A stretch of 64,000 bases of DNA from Uranotaenia lowii (GCF_029784155.1 NC_073693.1:332572592-332636591), one strand, 5' to 3'. Shown: positions 46,511 to 60,289, numbered from the stretch's first letter. Notes: generated from the sequence alone by a model not told the origin. Translations and numbers: made by a program.

Positions 46511-46590
46511 GCAGAGGTGAACAACCTTTTGAACCCACGGGTCAATTGGAATTTGAAATCTTTGCGGCGGGTCGAAAAATTAACAAACTG
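46511..46590 (+). mobile_element. hAT-like element terminus
   Basis: CAGAGGTGAACAACCTTTTG followed by AACCCACGGGTCAATTGG and GCGGCGGGTCGAAAAAT. CAGAGGTG-type starts followed by a 'gaccc..gggtc' region are typical of non-autonomous hAT elements. The far end was not found. Confidence 0.42.
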
Positions 46591-46689
46591 TGTGATAAAT
46601 TTATTTTGATGCCTCCAAAACGATTTTTTTTTACAGCAAGTTTTCTTAAAATAATCATGGAAGGTTATTTGTTAGCCTTTAAAACAAAT

Positions 46690-46893
46690 TAAAATCTGTC
46701 GATTAGTTTTGATGACAATTTTTTTCTTAAATTTTTTTTCTTGATTTTTATTTATTTTCTGAGATTTGGCAAGATTTGCCCGAATTTTGCCCGGATTTTT
46801 GGTCGTTAAATTGGAAATGAAATGCCCGGATTTATATAAGGTTTTATATAAAATTGCCCGGAAGCGTGTTGAAAAAACTTCTGGCAACCTTAG
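46690..46893. repeat. 'GGCAACCTTA' family fragment
   Basis: TTTGCCCGGATTTTTGG, ATGCCCGGATTT and a right end CTTCTGGCAACCTTA match the family at 40349-40709. Its right end abuts the deleted mariner copy at 46895. Confidence 0.5.
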
Positions 46894-46894
46894 T

Positions 46895-47345
46895 CTGCCA
46901 CCTTTCCCCTCCCGGTTGCCCTTGTTCAGAAAGCTGTCTGAAGTCTGCCGTGGCGTAAGTGTCATCGTGCCAAGGTATTCCCAACTTATTTGCGACATCT
47001 CGAACGGAGAGGTTGGAGTTGAGCTTGAAAGTGCTAGCCACTCTTCTGTTCTTCACTGCGGCTCTGGGCTTCCGATTGCACCCAGATCCAGACTTCCTAG
47101 TTGTTGACAAACGTCCCGAATGCTGTTGTTACTTTTTTGACGGTTGATTTTGCCACATTCAACGATTTTGCTTTTTCTGCATGCATGTATTTTGGATTTC
47201 CACGACGCATATACTAAATTTTGATTCGTAGCTCCTCTGGCTTGGACGCCATTTTGTTAACTAAAGGTATAATGTCAAAATCCAAATAGAAGCATCATTC
47301 TACATACACACCTATAAAATGAGGGGTATTCAGGTTTTTTGTATG
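46895..47345 (-). pseudogene. ITmD37E mariner, internally deleted copy
   Basis: Minus-strand relative of the element at 7940-9229. The start MASKPEELRIKI (ATG at 47252-47250) corresponds to MPSKEEEKRIKI there. RKSGSGCNRKPRAAVKN and NLSVRDVANKLG match RKSGSRGTRKP and NLSLRDAVKKLG in the first copy. The sequence then jumps to HDDTYATADFRQL, equivalent to DDETYVKADYKQL, so the region between the DNA-binding part and the first catalytic Asp is deleted. The rest of the catalytic domain is gone. Several stops. The leader sequence (AAAATGAGGGGTATTCAGG) is shared with the first copy. Confidence 0.72.
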
Positions 47346-47734
47346 AAAGATAAGAAAAAATAAGTAAAACCACATCAAAATTCAAGATATATAATCAAAT
47401 CACAGAACTAGTAAGCTACATATACACGGTGTGTTTCTAGAGGATGTTTAAAAGAAAATAACCCAAGTAACCAAAAGTTCCATGAAACGGTCTCTTAAAA
47501 GCTTACTCAGCCCTGTTTTAAGGCTGTATAGCATTCTACTCAGCTTAAAATTTAAGTTCTTATCGATACTTTCAAGTTCCATAGTCAAAGCTGAGTAGAA
47601 GGCTATTCAGCTAATGCATGAGACTTTGTAAAAAAAAAATATATATATTTTCTCTAGCTCCCCCTTTATATGTAATCTTATATATCTTTTCTACTTTTAA
47701 TGAATTCTATACTTACTTGAAAAACTTATTTGTT

Positions 47735-47805
47735 GGAAGATTTGAACCCGGATCCGTCAGATGAGAGCTGAACACGTTACCTTTGAACCATAGGCGTGCT
47801 TGGTT
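47735..47805 (-). repeat. tRNA-like unit on the minus strand
   Basis: Reads CACGCCTATGGTTCAAAGGT (A-box-like) and, about 35 bp later, GGATCCGGGTTCAAATCTTC (B-box-like GGGTTCAAATC). No well-paired acceptor stem is evident, so this is a SINE head or tRNA pseudogene. Confidence 0.42.
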
Positions 47806-48798
47806 TGTTCTATTTCAAAACATCAATTTGAATTATGTTTAGAATTTACCTTTTCATAGTAGGCAGCATAATGAAAAACGTAAACATTTGCATTTCACAA
47901 AACGAGGCATCAAAATGTTTCATGGCGGATCTGACAACAGTGAATGTGAGTTTCTAAAACTATGAGTACGTTTTTAATTATTAAACTTTCTTCTGACTTT
48001 TCAGCACAAATATAAATCGAACTAATATTATGAACCCGAAAGCTGGAGGTAAAGTTAAAACTTGAGTAGCTGAAATACAAATTACATTCCCAAGAAAAGC
48101 AAATTTTCTTCATGTACTCCCGGTTGCAAGAACTTAAACTCACCGCCAGTCGATAGTGGCGATGCTCCAGGTGCTGCAGGAGCTGCTGTAAGAGCTAGCC
48201 ACCCATTGAGAAGAGAACTGAAGAATCGAAATCTATTTTTAGCCGGGAATTCACCACATTGTAGTATTCTTCCCTATTTCTGAATCTCAAGCAAGATAAA
48301 GGCTGTTATATACGAGTGTAACATGTAAAATAAATTTGAATAAACTTATGGTACGAATATTGTAGCTAAATTTTGTCTCTTAATTTAGAATAAATCAATT
48401 GATTTATTTAAACACATGGACGATTTAATAATCAAGTTTTATACGATTTTTTCTTAATGCAAACTCTGTTGAAAATGCAGATTTTCATCTTTTTATACAA
48501 GCAAAGAATCGCGAAATTTTGCAAAATCACGTTCAGTTTTTTTTTTAATATATTGTGATTATTACCGACAGGGTTAAATTTTATAAGACATGAATATTGT
48601 CAAAATTTAAAAACAATGTGAAATTTATTTTAAGAATAATCTTTAAGATTTATGTCATCTTTCCATTTTGATCAAAACAGTTGATTTATTTGTGGGTCAG
48701 TTCGTTGTTCGTATTGGTAAATCTGATTTTTTGTTATTCACTCTTGTGAGAAATTTAATGTTTACGTTTGCATTGAAGTTCTTAAGAAGTTCTTCAGG

Positions 48799-48891
48799 GA
48801 ACCAAAAAGTTCGTAACAAGTTCTGCACGGAACCAAGAAGTTCGTAATAAGTTCTTTATGGAACCAAAAAATTCCTAAGAAGTTCGTAACG
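48799..48891. repeat. 31 bp tandem repeat, three copies
   Basis: Units at 48799-48829, 48830-48860 and 48861-48891, each starting GAACCAA and containing AGTTCGTAA or a variant. Copies differ by several substitutions. Confidence 0.8.
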
Positions 48892-49099
48892 AAGCACGAT
48901 AGTCCAAATTGAATCTTGGATTTTTTAAAGTACTTGGAACGCACAAAAATGTTTTATGCTACTTTTTTAGACATTTTATGTTCGTTCAGAAGTCCAATTC
49001 AAGCACTTATTTTCATTTCTCTCGAGGACCTTTTACTCAGCCAAATGTGAACTTTTAATGCACAAGATTAAGTATCTATGCGACTTTTGGTTACTTGGG

Positions 49100-49842
49100 A
49101 ACTTTGTGTCGGTGAATCCCCACACTATATGTTTTTTTAAAGATTTATAGTCTATATTTATAAATTTTTAATTTCAAAATTATTCCAGTGCACTAGAATG
49201 CAATGTTTTTTTTAAACAATTTTTTTTTTCATTTCTATTCCAGTTTTTGTCATTCTGAAACATAAAAAAATCAACGCTTAAAATGATAAGTGATTTGAAT
49301 AGAAAACTTATTTTATTTGAAAATTTATTTGAAATTTATCATTTGAAATATCCTCGTAATAATTGGTGTTATCCAAATTTAACTTTAATTAATATTCATA
49401 TGTGTATATCTTGGAAAACTAATTCTGGATTAATGAATAACAACAGCCCAATATCCTTTGGTTGGTTTCTATCGAAATATTCAAAAAAACTTTTTTTTTC
49501 AAACTTGTTCTTTGAATTAATTCCACAATATTTGTATGCTTTCATGCATGTGAATACGTATTTTAGAAAAAATGAAATGTTTGATGATTTCTCTCGTTTA
49601 TTGTATTTTTCAAGTTCTTTCACCTCTGATGAAAATTAAAATAAATCTCAGCAGGCCAGTTTTCAATAGAATTTCAAATTAAAAAATTTAGTTAAAATTA
49701 AAAGTAATTGCACTAAAATCTGTACATCGTCGACTACAAAACATCAAATTAGGATTACTTTTACTCATATTGAAGGTGAATAAATGTTCTATCAATAATC
49801 TGAACTTCATTTTTGCGAAAGAATTTAAATAGTGTTGAATTA

Positions 49843-49846
<4 letters not shown>
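49100..49846. other. AT-rich sequence, nothing recognised
   Basis: A 118-codon plus-strand frame (49283-49639) has an aromatic, Asn/Lys-rich composition expected of AT-rich DNA and no recognisable motif; not called as a gene. Confidence 0.4.
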
Positions 49847-49899
<53 letters not shown>

Positions 49900-49945
49900 T
49901 TTCGATTATAGTCGTTTTACCATCTTTATGGCATTCGCGACTTTA
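49847..49945 (-). repeat. 52 bp poly-T plus SINE-like tail (family A)
   Basis: A run of 52 T (49847-49898) precedes GTTTCGATTATAGTCG and GGCATTCGCGAC. On the minus strand this is the family A SINE 3' tail followed by a long poly-A, as left by a recent target-primed insertion. GCAGTTGGCGGATCGTTCAC beyond it parallels GCAGTTGGCGAACAGTAATT in the SINE at 15533. Confidence 0.65.
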
Positions 49946-50019
49946 TCAACGTTGCAGTTGGCGGATCGTTCACAATATTTAAAAGTTCATCAGTTCTTTT
50001 TCTTTCAATTAGAAATTTA

Positions 50020-50514
50020 TGAAAACTCGAGCCGGGTAAATCAGCCTACCTTCTTCAAGCAGCGGGGGTCAAAATTGGAAAAGATGGGGGAGCTCCCATT
50101 TAAGTTTAATATGAAGAGCTTTTCAAAGATATACGTACGAATATTTGGCATAACTCAAAACAGATGTGACAAATGTTTTTATGGAAGTTCGTAACTTCCC
50201 GCTTTGGGAAAAAGATTGGAAAATCCATAAATTTTCACATTATTATATCACACATTCACATTAATAGCTTTAAAAACAGAGTACAAATTTCAGATTATGA
50301 TAACAAAATTAGAGATCAAGTTTTAGTAAATAATATATACCATCTTTGAATTGCAATTTGGAACTCCAGCTGCAGCTCTCATTTCAAAGTTGTTGATTCT
50401 GAACTGTGATGAGGTTTGATTTAAAAAATGCTTACAAAAATCTAAATTTTAATAAATTTTTACAAATAACATTTATTTTTGGAAGGTGTAGTAAAGCACA
50501 CCGGGTCAGCTAGT
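50020..50514 (-). repeat. ACTAGCTGACCCGG repeat, minus strand
   Basis: Ends at 50514 with CACCGGGTCAGCTAGT, the reverse complement of the head seen at 14546. Internal ACAAATTTCAGATTATG matches the tail-region phrase of the other copies. The left border is approximate. Confidence 0.48.
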
Positions 50515-50843
50515 AAATAATAATGAAGAACTGCAGTGTTCAGTAGAATAACTAAAATAAGTATGGGAAGCTCGAAACATGATGAATCTAATGCGATTCA
50601 GGCTTGTTTGATCATTTGCAATTCACCTTACCAACACTAATGTTGATATTTGTAAATTTAAGATCGACAAAAGATAATAATGCAATTTTTGGAATAATTT
50701 CAAATTTATCACAGTTTCAGACTAGATTCATCGATTTAAATTAAAATTTATAAAAACTTTAATATTCAATTTAAAGCAAAGAATTCAAGAGATTATTATA
50801 ATTATACAGTGGGTTGAAAACTGTAGAAGCTACAATTATTTAA

Positions 50844-51448
50844 CCCTCCAAGGCTGTTCGGGTCAATATGACCCGAAGCGCATGTTTCAAACATCTTTAT
50901 AATCTTTCCAATATACTGAAGAACTGGGATTTTTGACAGACCAAGTATGTTCTATGAAATTGATGATCAAATTAACGACCAAAAACTAAAATTGGAGTTT
51001 CGAAAATCGGTTCATTGGAAAATGAAATACAGCTAAACAAAGTCAAAATTGGATGTCGTTTTTTAAAGTAAGATTTTTTTTCTACCGGAAGATCTGAGAT
51101 AGAAGTCAAAACGTTCATTGGACCCCAACATATCTATACATTGCCGGATAGATGGATTTTTAACGATTTCAATCATCAATGAAACACTTATATACAGAAA
51201 AGCTGTCAGAAGTTATGAGTATTTCAAAAATAAAATTGATTTTTCGGACTTTTTACTTTCTGAACCAGTTTCTGATGACCAGGTTGTACATATCGACTTT
51301 ATTTTGAAATGTTGAGCAATAAGAATTAATTACCTACACAATGAATATAATATGATCAAAATCGGTTAACATTCACAGCCAGGAGAACGCAATCAAACTA
51401 CAACTCAAATTTCACCGAAACGGATATTTTGCGAACGGCTTTGGGAGG
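50844..51448. mobile_element. 605 bp TTAA-flanked MITE (piggyBac-like)
   Basis: TTAA (50840-50843), CCCTCCAAGGCTGTTCG at the left; CGAACGGCTTTGGGAGG, TTAA (51449-51452) at the right. TTAA target duplication and CCC-type termini point to piggyBac mobilisation. A small inner palindrome, CGGGTCAATATGACCCG, follows the left TIR. Open frame 51118-51315 inside has no transposase motif. Confidence 0.75.
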
Positions 51449-51452
51449 TTAA

Positions 51453-52200
51453 TCTTAAACGTAATGCTTGTTCTTTGAATAAAATTGGAGCATCACAGTG
51501 TAAAGGAGTGTTACTAAACTTGGGCTTTAAAATAGAAATAAAACGTTGTAAAAAACACTCCATACTTATAATCATAATTTTATCAAGAGAAAGTACCATG
51601 CAAAATTTAAGCAAGATTAAACTGCTGTAGTGACTTGCATTGAGTCTGAAGTGCGGATTGGATTTAAATACATAAACAAAGAATTCTCAACAAAAAAGGT
51701 TTTTAACGGATCATTTACTGATGAATATTGATTTAAGACAAACTTTTCTACTCCAGATAGCATCACGTTACGCATTATCACAAAAAAAAGTTATAGCGGT
51801 TCCTAGTATCAACTGATTTTCTTAATCATTGAGCTTTTTAAATAAAATACTCTCCAGTGTCTCCATACTAAGGAAATCTAAAGATAATGGATTCAAATTG
51901 TTCCAGATAATTGTAATAATTTCAAAAAAAGTTTCGCTGACTGAATGTTTGACTCAAAACCCATCTCTGGGTCGCAATTTAAAAATTCTAATAATTTTAG
52001 ATAATTTCACCCTCTCAGTTTACTGACAGGATTTGCCAGCTAATTTTGATTTCAGGATAAGAAGATTTTTTATGCAATTTTGTTCCTTTTGATAGCTCTG
52101 AAACTAGTTTGAAATAATTTTAAAAAGTTTTTGATATGATTGTTGAGCTACCAGTTCAATTTAAAAATATTAGAACTAAGAGAATAAGCATTCCTGCAAT
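51453..52200. other. AT-rich sequence, nothing recognised
   Basis: No RNA gene, coding signal or repeat border seen. Confidence 0.45.
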
Positions 52201-52216
52201 CAAAAAACACTTAAAA

Positions 52217-53000
<784 letters not shown>

Positions 53001-53004
53001 GTAT

Positions 53005-53917
53005 GGGAGAGTGGGGAATCATGGGCCACTTTTTTTCGTTGTTTCATAACTTCTTTATTATGAAAGATAAAATGAAAATAAAAAATGGTATGGTTTTCTA
53101 CATTTTCAAGGTATCATAAAGTATTTTTTTTTTAATTTTAATAAGCTATTTTCTCCAAGTTCTGACTGTTTCAATAAAAGCAATATTTTTTGGATTTTGA
53201 AAAATGGTGGAGAATCGTGGGCCACCAATTCCAAATTGACCAAATAACATGCAAAGTTTTTGAGTTGACCAAAAACTGTGATTTCATAATTCATTTCGTT
53301 ATTTTAAAGCAATTTCAGATGATGAAATAAAAAAGAGAGCTGTTTATGATCGCATAGATTCTAAAACCTGGCTCGCGAACGTTTTTGCAAAATTTCTTAT
53401 ATAGGATAGACAAAATATTTTTCATAACTCTATATTTGGCATTAGAAAACTTTACAGATAGGAAAAAAGTATTTTGAGTTCTGAATGTGTATAAAAACAT
53501 AAAAATATAGGTGATTCAAGATGTGTGGCCCACGATTCCCCACAAGCTATGATTTGCAAATTGGTTGCGTTTGTGTGACTTATTGATGTTTCATCAAAAA
53601 ATCCTTTTCCACGTGAAAGATCATGACAAAACTAAGATCATAAGCGTATGAGCATATTTTTGTTATGAACTTTAGGTTACCCATCGATGAAATTAGCGGG
53701 TGTATTTTTAATTATGTAAGTAAGTTTTTCTTACTTTTTTTTAGCTTGATAAATAAAAGAAGCATATGATGTGTATTTCAGTCAACAACATATAGGAATA
53801 TATGCCCACGCAAAGCGACGACGATAACAGTTGGTTTGAGATTTTTATCTCAACACACATCTGAGATATTAAAAGTGACCCACGTTTCCCCATGGCCCAC
53901 GATACCCCACTCTCCCC
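53005..53917. mobile_element. 0.9 kb MITE with iterated GTGGGGAATCGTGGGCCAC motifs
   Basis: Left end GGGAGAGTGGGGAATCATGG and right end GATACCCCACTCTCCC are inverted. The core recurs inside at 53207 (GTGGAGAATCGTGGGCCACC) and, inverted, at 53523 (GTGTGGCCCACGATTCCCCA), giving two motifs near each end pointing inward. The paralogous sequence at 55909-55921 shows the empty site (GCATGGAGTTGTATAAC). No coding. Confidence 0.72.
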
Positions 53918-55339
53918 GACTAACTACCTTCATAAGTGAACAGCTATTTTGGTTCGTATGATTTGATAACCGTTTCGGAAGATTTTGGGATCTTAAACTC
54001 AAATATTCCGTCAGATTTTGTCTAATTTGCTGCTTTGGATCGTCTTGTTTTGGTGTTTTGGCTCGTATCATTTAAAAAACTAAAATACTGAACTGAAATT
54101 ACTGAATTCCAGCAGAAGTAAATAATTAACGCGCACAAAAACTAAAAGCTGATTTTAAATCTTTTATTTCATGAAGGATCAAGATTTTGCCTGGATTTTA
54201 TTATTTCAGAGATACATTGCTTATGTTATTGAAAAATGTTTTTCGACAATGTTGAGAAAAGTCAAATGAAAGTAATAAAACTTTTTCTGACATCACAAAA
54301 AAGCGTTTGAAATATTTTGATATTGAAGATTTTAAATTATTTAATTACAATGTAGAAGACTGTTTGAGGCTTTGTTTTCAAAAATATCAGAAAAACGTTT
54401 CGGTTCCACATTTTTTGGATTTTTTTTTAGAAATTCCAGTTTTCCGTGGAACTGGAAAAAAATCCAATAGAAAATTTTTGTAACTTTTGCTCGGAAGTCA
54501 AAATTTCGCACAAGTATTGAGAAAGATGATCGTTTAGTCGAAATATTTTTTTTATATTCTTATAACAATTTAAAGTTTTTTTTATGCATAAATTTTTCAT
54601 TACAATAATTCATTGTCTTGATTCAGAATTAAATTAAGATTTAGAAGAAGAAGTTTTGAGCCACAATTCTCAATAAGAAAATAAATTTCAGAATCGATAG
54701 AAACAACACGATATTTTCGAATCTCTATTTTATAAAAAAAAAATATAACAGAATTATAAAAAAAGATGGAAGTGCTCTAAAATCAGTTTTAAATTCAAAA
54801 TCTTATTCTAAATATTTGTTTTTCGAACGTGTAGTTGCAAAATGAAAACCATAAAAATTTCGATGTTGTTACCGAGCTTAGAAAAGATAGGTAATTGAAA
54901 AATTTCTGGAAACTTTCGGTATTCAACAACAAGTGTGTTATTTGCATTTATAAAATGACATTTATAACGAGAGATTCCATAATAAGCTCATAAGTCGTTT
55001 TTTTTTATTTCCTAGTATAAAAAATACAAAAATCACCTTTTATCAGCAGTTTCTTGTATGTAAAATTTAAAATTCACAGATTGAAGTTGTGTCAAAGAAA
55101 ACAGAAATAAGTTAAAATAGAAAAATGGGTTAGATACAGTTTAAATTTGTTCTCTATTTTTGAAATTTTTCAAAATATCTTAAATTTAGTGCAATGAGTT
55201 CAAACTGAATGAAAAATGACAGTGTGCAGCATCCCCATCATCATCTTTTTTTTTAAATGAACGTTTCTTCATTAGATATGAAAGTTTTTTTTATAGTAGT
55301 CGATTTTTAAATTTTTTCAAATTTAAGAACCCAGTAAAA
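53918..55339. other. AT-rich sequence, nothing recognised
   Basis: Long AT-rich stretch with many A and T runs. No ORF above 73 codons is convincing and no repeat border was recognised. Confidence 0.45.
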
Positions 55340-55445
55340 GAACAGTAAAAAAAAACACATATAAAATGAGGAGTGCTCTGGTTTTTTCAGGAACGATTAT
55401 AAAAAAATACGGTGAATTTAAGTTGACCACTTTGAACATCCTTTG
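55340..55445 (-). repeat. ITmD37E mariner leader fragment
   Basis: AAAATGAGGAGTGCTCTGG with a preceding ACACATAT and a following TTTTTTCAGG parallels the leaders at 9137-9165 and 47310-47335. TACGGTGAATTTAAGTTGACC may be a decayed end. No coding part remains. Confidence 0.4.
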
Positions 55446-56040
55446 AATGTGGTAGAGGTTCTTCTGTATAGGACCAGGATTTATAATCGAACACTGGACT
55501 AGTCTGCATATAAATATTTGTGATCAGTATTCGAAATCAAAGTCCCTCTTTTCAATATTAATGTTTTGGTAACATTTTTAAATCCTACTAGTTGGTATTC
55601 ATCAACATTGCTACACCTTATGGATCGTTATTTGGTAAATGGTTGCATTAATTATTTTATGATTTGGTTTGGTTTTTGGTAATTGAGAAATGTTTCTTTG
55701 ATTTGAAAACACCTTGATAGAAATTTGCTATAGGCATTCAGAGCAAAAATCAATTGTGAAAGTTTTTTTTAACTTCATTCTACTTGAGCTGGTGATTTCT
55801 GTAGATTTCCGCAAAATGCTTTTAAAAACTACGCTGAAAATTAAAAAAAACTGAAAATGGCACGACTAAATGAAAGGTCGAAATGCTGAAACATGGTTCA
55901 ATCTTCAAGCATGGAGTTGTATAACATTTCATGTAGATCAGTCAAATAAATTTCATATTCAATCCCTTTGAATTCCTTTTAAATTGTTTTTCCATATGTT
56001 TCTACTAGTTTAAAATCATTTTTCACAACATGGCTCGACT
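55446..56040. repeat. Interspersed repeat copy 2 (empty site)
   Basis: 55700-55925 is the paralogue of 52786-53003 and lacks the 53005-53917 element. The repeat class is unknown. 55446-55700 shows nothing further. Confidence 0.5.
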
Positions 56041-57179
56041 TTCAATTAACACCCTCATCATTTGCACCATTATTGCCTACCTGGCCAGACTCGTAAAAAT
56101 TAATCGGAACATTCCAGCTTGGTTTCGGAATGGGGGCACCAAACGAATTTAAAAATAAATCGGAAAAACACAGACAAAGAGCACTGAATTACTTGTTTCC
56201 CTCCCGAAACGACAAAAAAAAATCTCCCCCCATCCATTCGTCATTTGTTTGGGGCATAAATTTTGCAACACTCATTACCGAAATATGTTGCCTGCCTCCT
56301 CCGTTCGCATTTCATTCCTTTTTGGTCCAGTTCAGAAGATCCGGCAAATTGCTACCCCGAAACCCCGATAAAAGTTCTCCGAAAGTTCTCATAAAAAGGT
56401 CAAAACTGATTAAGGCTCCAGAACCTGGGGTCCTCGTACAGAGTCTAGGGGAGCTCCCGGGCAGAACAAGAACCTTTTACTGATGCCTGCCTGCCTTCCA
56501 CTACTATTTACAACAACAGAATGCGGTGAATGGTGGTCAGAAGAAGAAGAAGAACGGATCGTGAATGTTTTGAATAATTCATTCACACTTTTCCACGTTG
56601 TAATCTGGTCTGGTGTCCCCCTTTTTAGGAATTGTGCCAAATCTACGGCAAAACGGTAGAAATTCGAGACCATCGCTCAGGCTCTGAGGTTTTGCCGAGG
56701 AGTTGTTCTTTACCAGAGCCTGAATCAGAGTGTGTGTTTGTTTGTGTGTCCCTATTTTTTTGTGTTCATCCCTTCTGGCTTAACCGTATTTTGACCATTG
56801 CAGATTTGGGGGGGAAAAACGAGAGAAACTAAAAAGGATGTGGTGGTTTCGTTTTTCTTGGGTGCCAAGTTCATTTAAATTTATAGTATTTCGTTCCATT
56901 GCAACCCGGGGCCAAAAACTCGAACAGACAAGTTGACGAAATTGTTTCGAGCGTGTTGTGTACATACGTATATAGTGACATGAATATTTCATGTGCTCTG
57001 GTAAAAATTTCATTTATCATTTATTTTCACCCTTTCTGGGGGAAAAACTTTGCCGACAAAGGGAAAGTTTTTCTGTTTCTGGTAAACGATTTTCATCCAA
57101 TAGATGAAACCATCGATTATACCTTTGTTTTTTCGTTTTTAAGATGACATGAATTCTCAAATCTCACATGTGACATGCG
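56041..57179. other. GC-richer island, no supported exon
   Basis: Texture like the islands at 6.7, 13.5, 22.1, 34.6 and 59.0 kb. Open frames of 66-117 codons overlap antisense without motifs. Directly abuts the 9 bp satellite at 57180. Confidence 0.4.
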
Positions 57180-58428
57180 GTCAATTTTGACGATTCAGAA
57201 AATTTTGACAATTTTGAAAAATTTGACAATTTTGACAATTTTGGCAATTTTGACAATTTTGACGATTTTTTACAATTTTGACAATTTTGACAATTTTGAC
57301 AATTTTGACAATTTTGACAATTTTGACAATTTTGACAATTTTGACAATTTTGACAATTTTGACAATTTTGACAAATTTGACAATTTTGACAATTTTGACA
57401 ATTTTGACAATTTTGACAATTTTGACAATTTTGACAATTTTGACAATTTTAACAATTTTGACAATTTTGACAATTTTGACAATTTTGACAATTTTGACAA
57501 TTTTGACAATTTTGACAATTTTGACAATTTTGACAATTTTGACAATTTTGACAATTTTGACAATTTTGACAATTTTGACAATTTTGACAATTTTGACAAT
57601 TTTGACAATTTTGACAATTTTGACAACTTTGACAATTTTGACAATTTTGACAATTTTGACAATTTTGACAATATTAATAATTTTGACAATTTTGACAATT
57701 TTGATAATTTTGAAAATTTTGAAAATTTTGAAAATTTTGAAAATTTTGACAATTTTGACAATTTTGACAATTTTGACAATTTTGACAATTTTGACAATTT
57801 TGACAATTTTGACAATTTTGACAATTTTGACAATTTTGACAATTTTGACAATTTTGACAATTTTGACAATTTTGACAATTTTGACAATTTTGACAATTTT
57901 GACAATTTTGTCAATTTTGACAATTTTGACAATTTTGACAATTTTGACAATTTTGACAATTCTGACAATTTTAACAATTTTGACAATTTTGAAAATTTTG
58001 ACGATTTTGACAATTTTGACAATTTTGACAATTTTGACAATTTTGACAATTTTGACAATTTTGACAATTTTGACAATTTTGACAATTTTGACAATTTTGA
58101 CAATTTTGACAATTTTGACAATTTTGACAATTTTGACAATTTTGACAATTTTGACAATTTTGACAATTTTGACAATTTTGACAATTTTGACAATTTTGAC
58201 AATTTTGACAATTTTGACAATTTTGACAATTTTGACAATTTTGACAATTTTGACAATTTTGACAATTTTGACGATTTTGACAATTTTGACAATTTTGACA
58301 ATTTTGACAATTTTGACAATTTTGACAATTTTGACAATTTTGACAATTTTGACAATTTTGACAATTTTGACAATTTTGACAATTTTGACAATTTTGACAA
58401 TTTTGACAATTTTGACAATTTTGATAAA
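57180..58428. repeat. ACAATTTTG 9 bp satellite
   Basis: About 138 tandem 9-mers (period GACAATTTT), very homogeneous in the middle, with a cluster of GAAAATTTT variants at 57715-57750. Edges are mutated. Frames read DNF, SKL or TIL repeats on both strands; not coding. Confidence 0.95.
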
Positions 58429-59039
58429 TTATATCGTTTTTTTTATTATCAAACAGTTTTTAGCTACAAAAATTCAGTTTAACGTTATTTAAAGTATAAG
58501 AAATGATTTTTCGGAAAACATGCTTGGAGTAAAAGTCTGATCTATGTCTGTATCAAAAGTCTGTTTCAAATTCTTACCAAATTTCAAAAAAAGTTTTAAG
58601 TTTCACACTATTTATTTTTTTATTTTTTTTGGTCGTAAGGATTGAACAATTTTTAGAAAAAGTAGGATTTATATTAACTGTCTGAGGATTGATCCATTAA
58701 AAAAAATAAAAATTTGAGGATCGTTTCCTAATTGATCGAATCAAAACGAAAGCTTAATATCTTCAGTTTACCAAGTGAAAAGAAATTACAAGATTGAATC
58801 GCAAATAAACCGATTCAACGAATTTTTCCACGCAAAAGAACTGATTCAAAAAACATATTCATAATCTGATTGAAATAGATCAAGCTTCCACAGATCGATC
58901 CTAGATCAGCACATCCTACTAGGGCTGATCATTGGTCTACCCGAAGGTCACATTTGAATTAAATTCCTTTTTGAAAGGCTCAGAAACAAACCAACTTTAA
59001 TTTTTTAACAATGTCAATTATCGATTTAAATATTTTAAA
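58429..59039. other. AT-rich sequence, nothing recognised
   Basis: No coding, RNA or repeat signals identified. Confidence 0.45.
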
Positions 59040-60289
59040 CTATCGATTGGCACTTGACCTTCCAATCGGGGCAGGGTAAGCCGAATCACTTCTCGAATGC
59101 AAATCAACCAACCTCTCCCCGCTCTCGAAAAGTGTCATAATCGACTTGACTCGAATTAATTGAATTGTGATTGTTTTCCTCTGAATCGGAAAATCCCGGA
59201 ACCAAATAGGCTGCTGCTTCCAGCCAGAAGAACCATCTTCCTGATGACGGGGGTTGGGGAAATTGATTGATTCAAGCGCCCAAAGGCTAACGATAAAACT
59301 GTCTTTGAGAGCATCCCAACCCACTCACGCATATACAATGCCACGTGCACACACACACAAACACTCCTTCACTCAAACATGTCAACACAGTATTTGCGAG
59401 GGGCTTGGCTTCCGGAAAACGAACAGTCCAGAAAGGCAAATTGCTTCCTCGACCACCACTCATTTGATTTTGTCGGCAGCTGCCGGTCAGATCTGGTCCG
59501 GAATCGATATTTCTGTGACAAACCCGTCCAAAGTTCCGGGACCAGAAAGGAAGTGCTCTGGGAGGAAGTCAGACGAGCTGTATGTGCGTGTCTGTGGGCC
59601 GGGAGCGATTTTCCCATCTGTTCTCAACAATCCCGACAACATCAACAACAACAACCGGAAGCTCCGGCCAAAGGAAGCCCGGCACAAATCCTGACGCAAA
59701 CCTCATAACATCTTCAACATGAAACAGACCAGATTCGGGGTATTTCTTTCAATTACTTCCTGTATTGCGTCAACGGATTCAGGAAATTTTCATGAAGATG
59801 GATAGAGCACGGATAAAGGAAGTCTGACGTTCGAAAAAGGGGGAAAAAGCAAACGGAAGCAAAAATAACTTCGTCAAAGCATCAAGTTTCCCAGCCCGTC
59901 GCTTTTCCTTTTGTTGACCCAGGCAGACTGAAAGTTTTGGGGGGCCAAAACCGAATCACCATACCACATCTCTCGTCAGGATCATGACGATGATGAAAAT
60001 GGCACGTAGAGCTTCTCTCCGAGATTCTGTAAACACATCACAGATTTTGCTTTCCAAATTTTCCGGAACCACTTGCGGTGTGTTTGTACAAGTGTAGTAC
60101 GCTTGACAGTTCTTGGCTCTCTGTTTATTCGAATCACTTTGATTGTGGGACGGAAATGCTCTTCGAGTTGTTTGACATCCAAGCTTCCAGGTTTGTCAAC
60201 TGGATTGATCGTGCTTGAAGCACAATGCGTTCCTGGGAAGAACAAATGATCCCTAAAAGATGGACATAAAATAACACAAAAATTTAACG
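59040..60289. other. GC-richer island, no supported exon
   Basis: Overlapping open frames of 66-146 codons on both strands, including a Gln/Asn-rich stretch from CAACAACAACA. No recognised domain. Probably host intronic or regulatory DNA. A short CA repeat lies near 59350. Confidence 0.4.

Larger units (their letters stand above)
47462..49099. mobile_element. Possible 1.6 kb element with CCCAAGTAACCAAAAGT ends
   Basis: CCCAAGTAACCAAAAGTTCC (47462-47481) is inverted at 49082-49099 (GACTTTTGGTTACTTGGG). The near-terminal parts also share ACTCAGC and GAACTT phrases. No clear target duplication. Contains a tRNA-like unit and a 31 bp tandem repeat. Confidence 0.48.

Noticed and set aside
57175..58492. 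Overlapping frames of 382-435 codons on both strands (DNF, SKL and TIL repeats)
   Set aside because: Artefact of the ACAATTTTG 9-mer; the array is open in frames on both strands at once.
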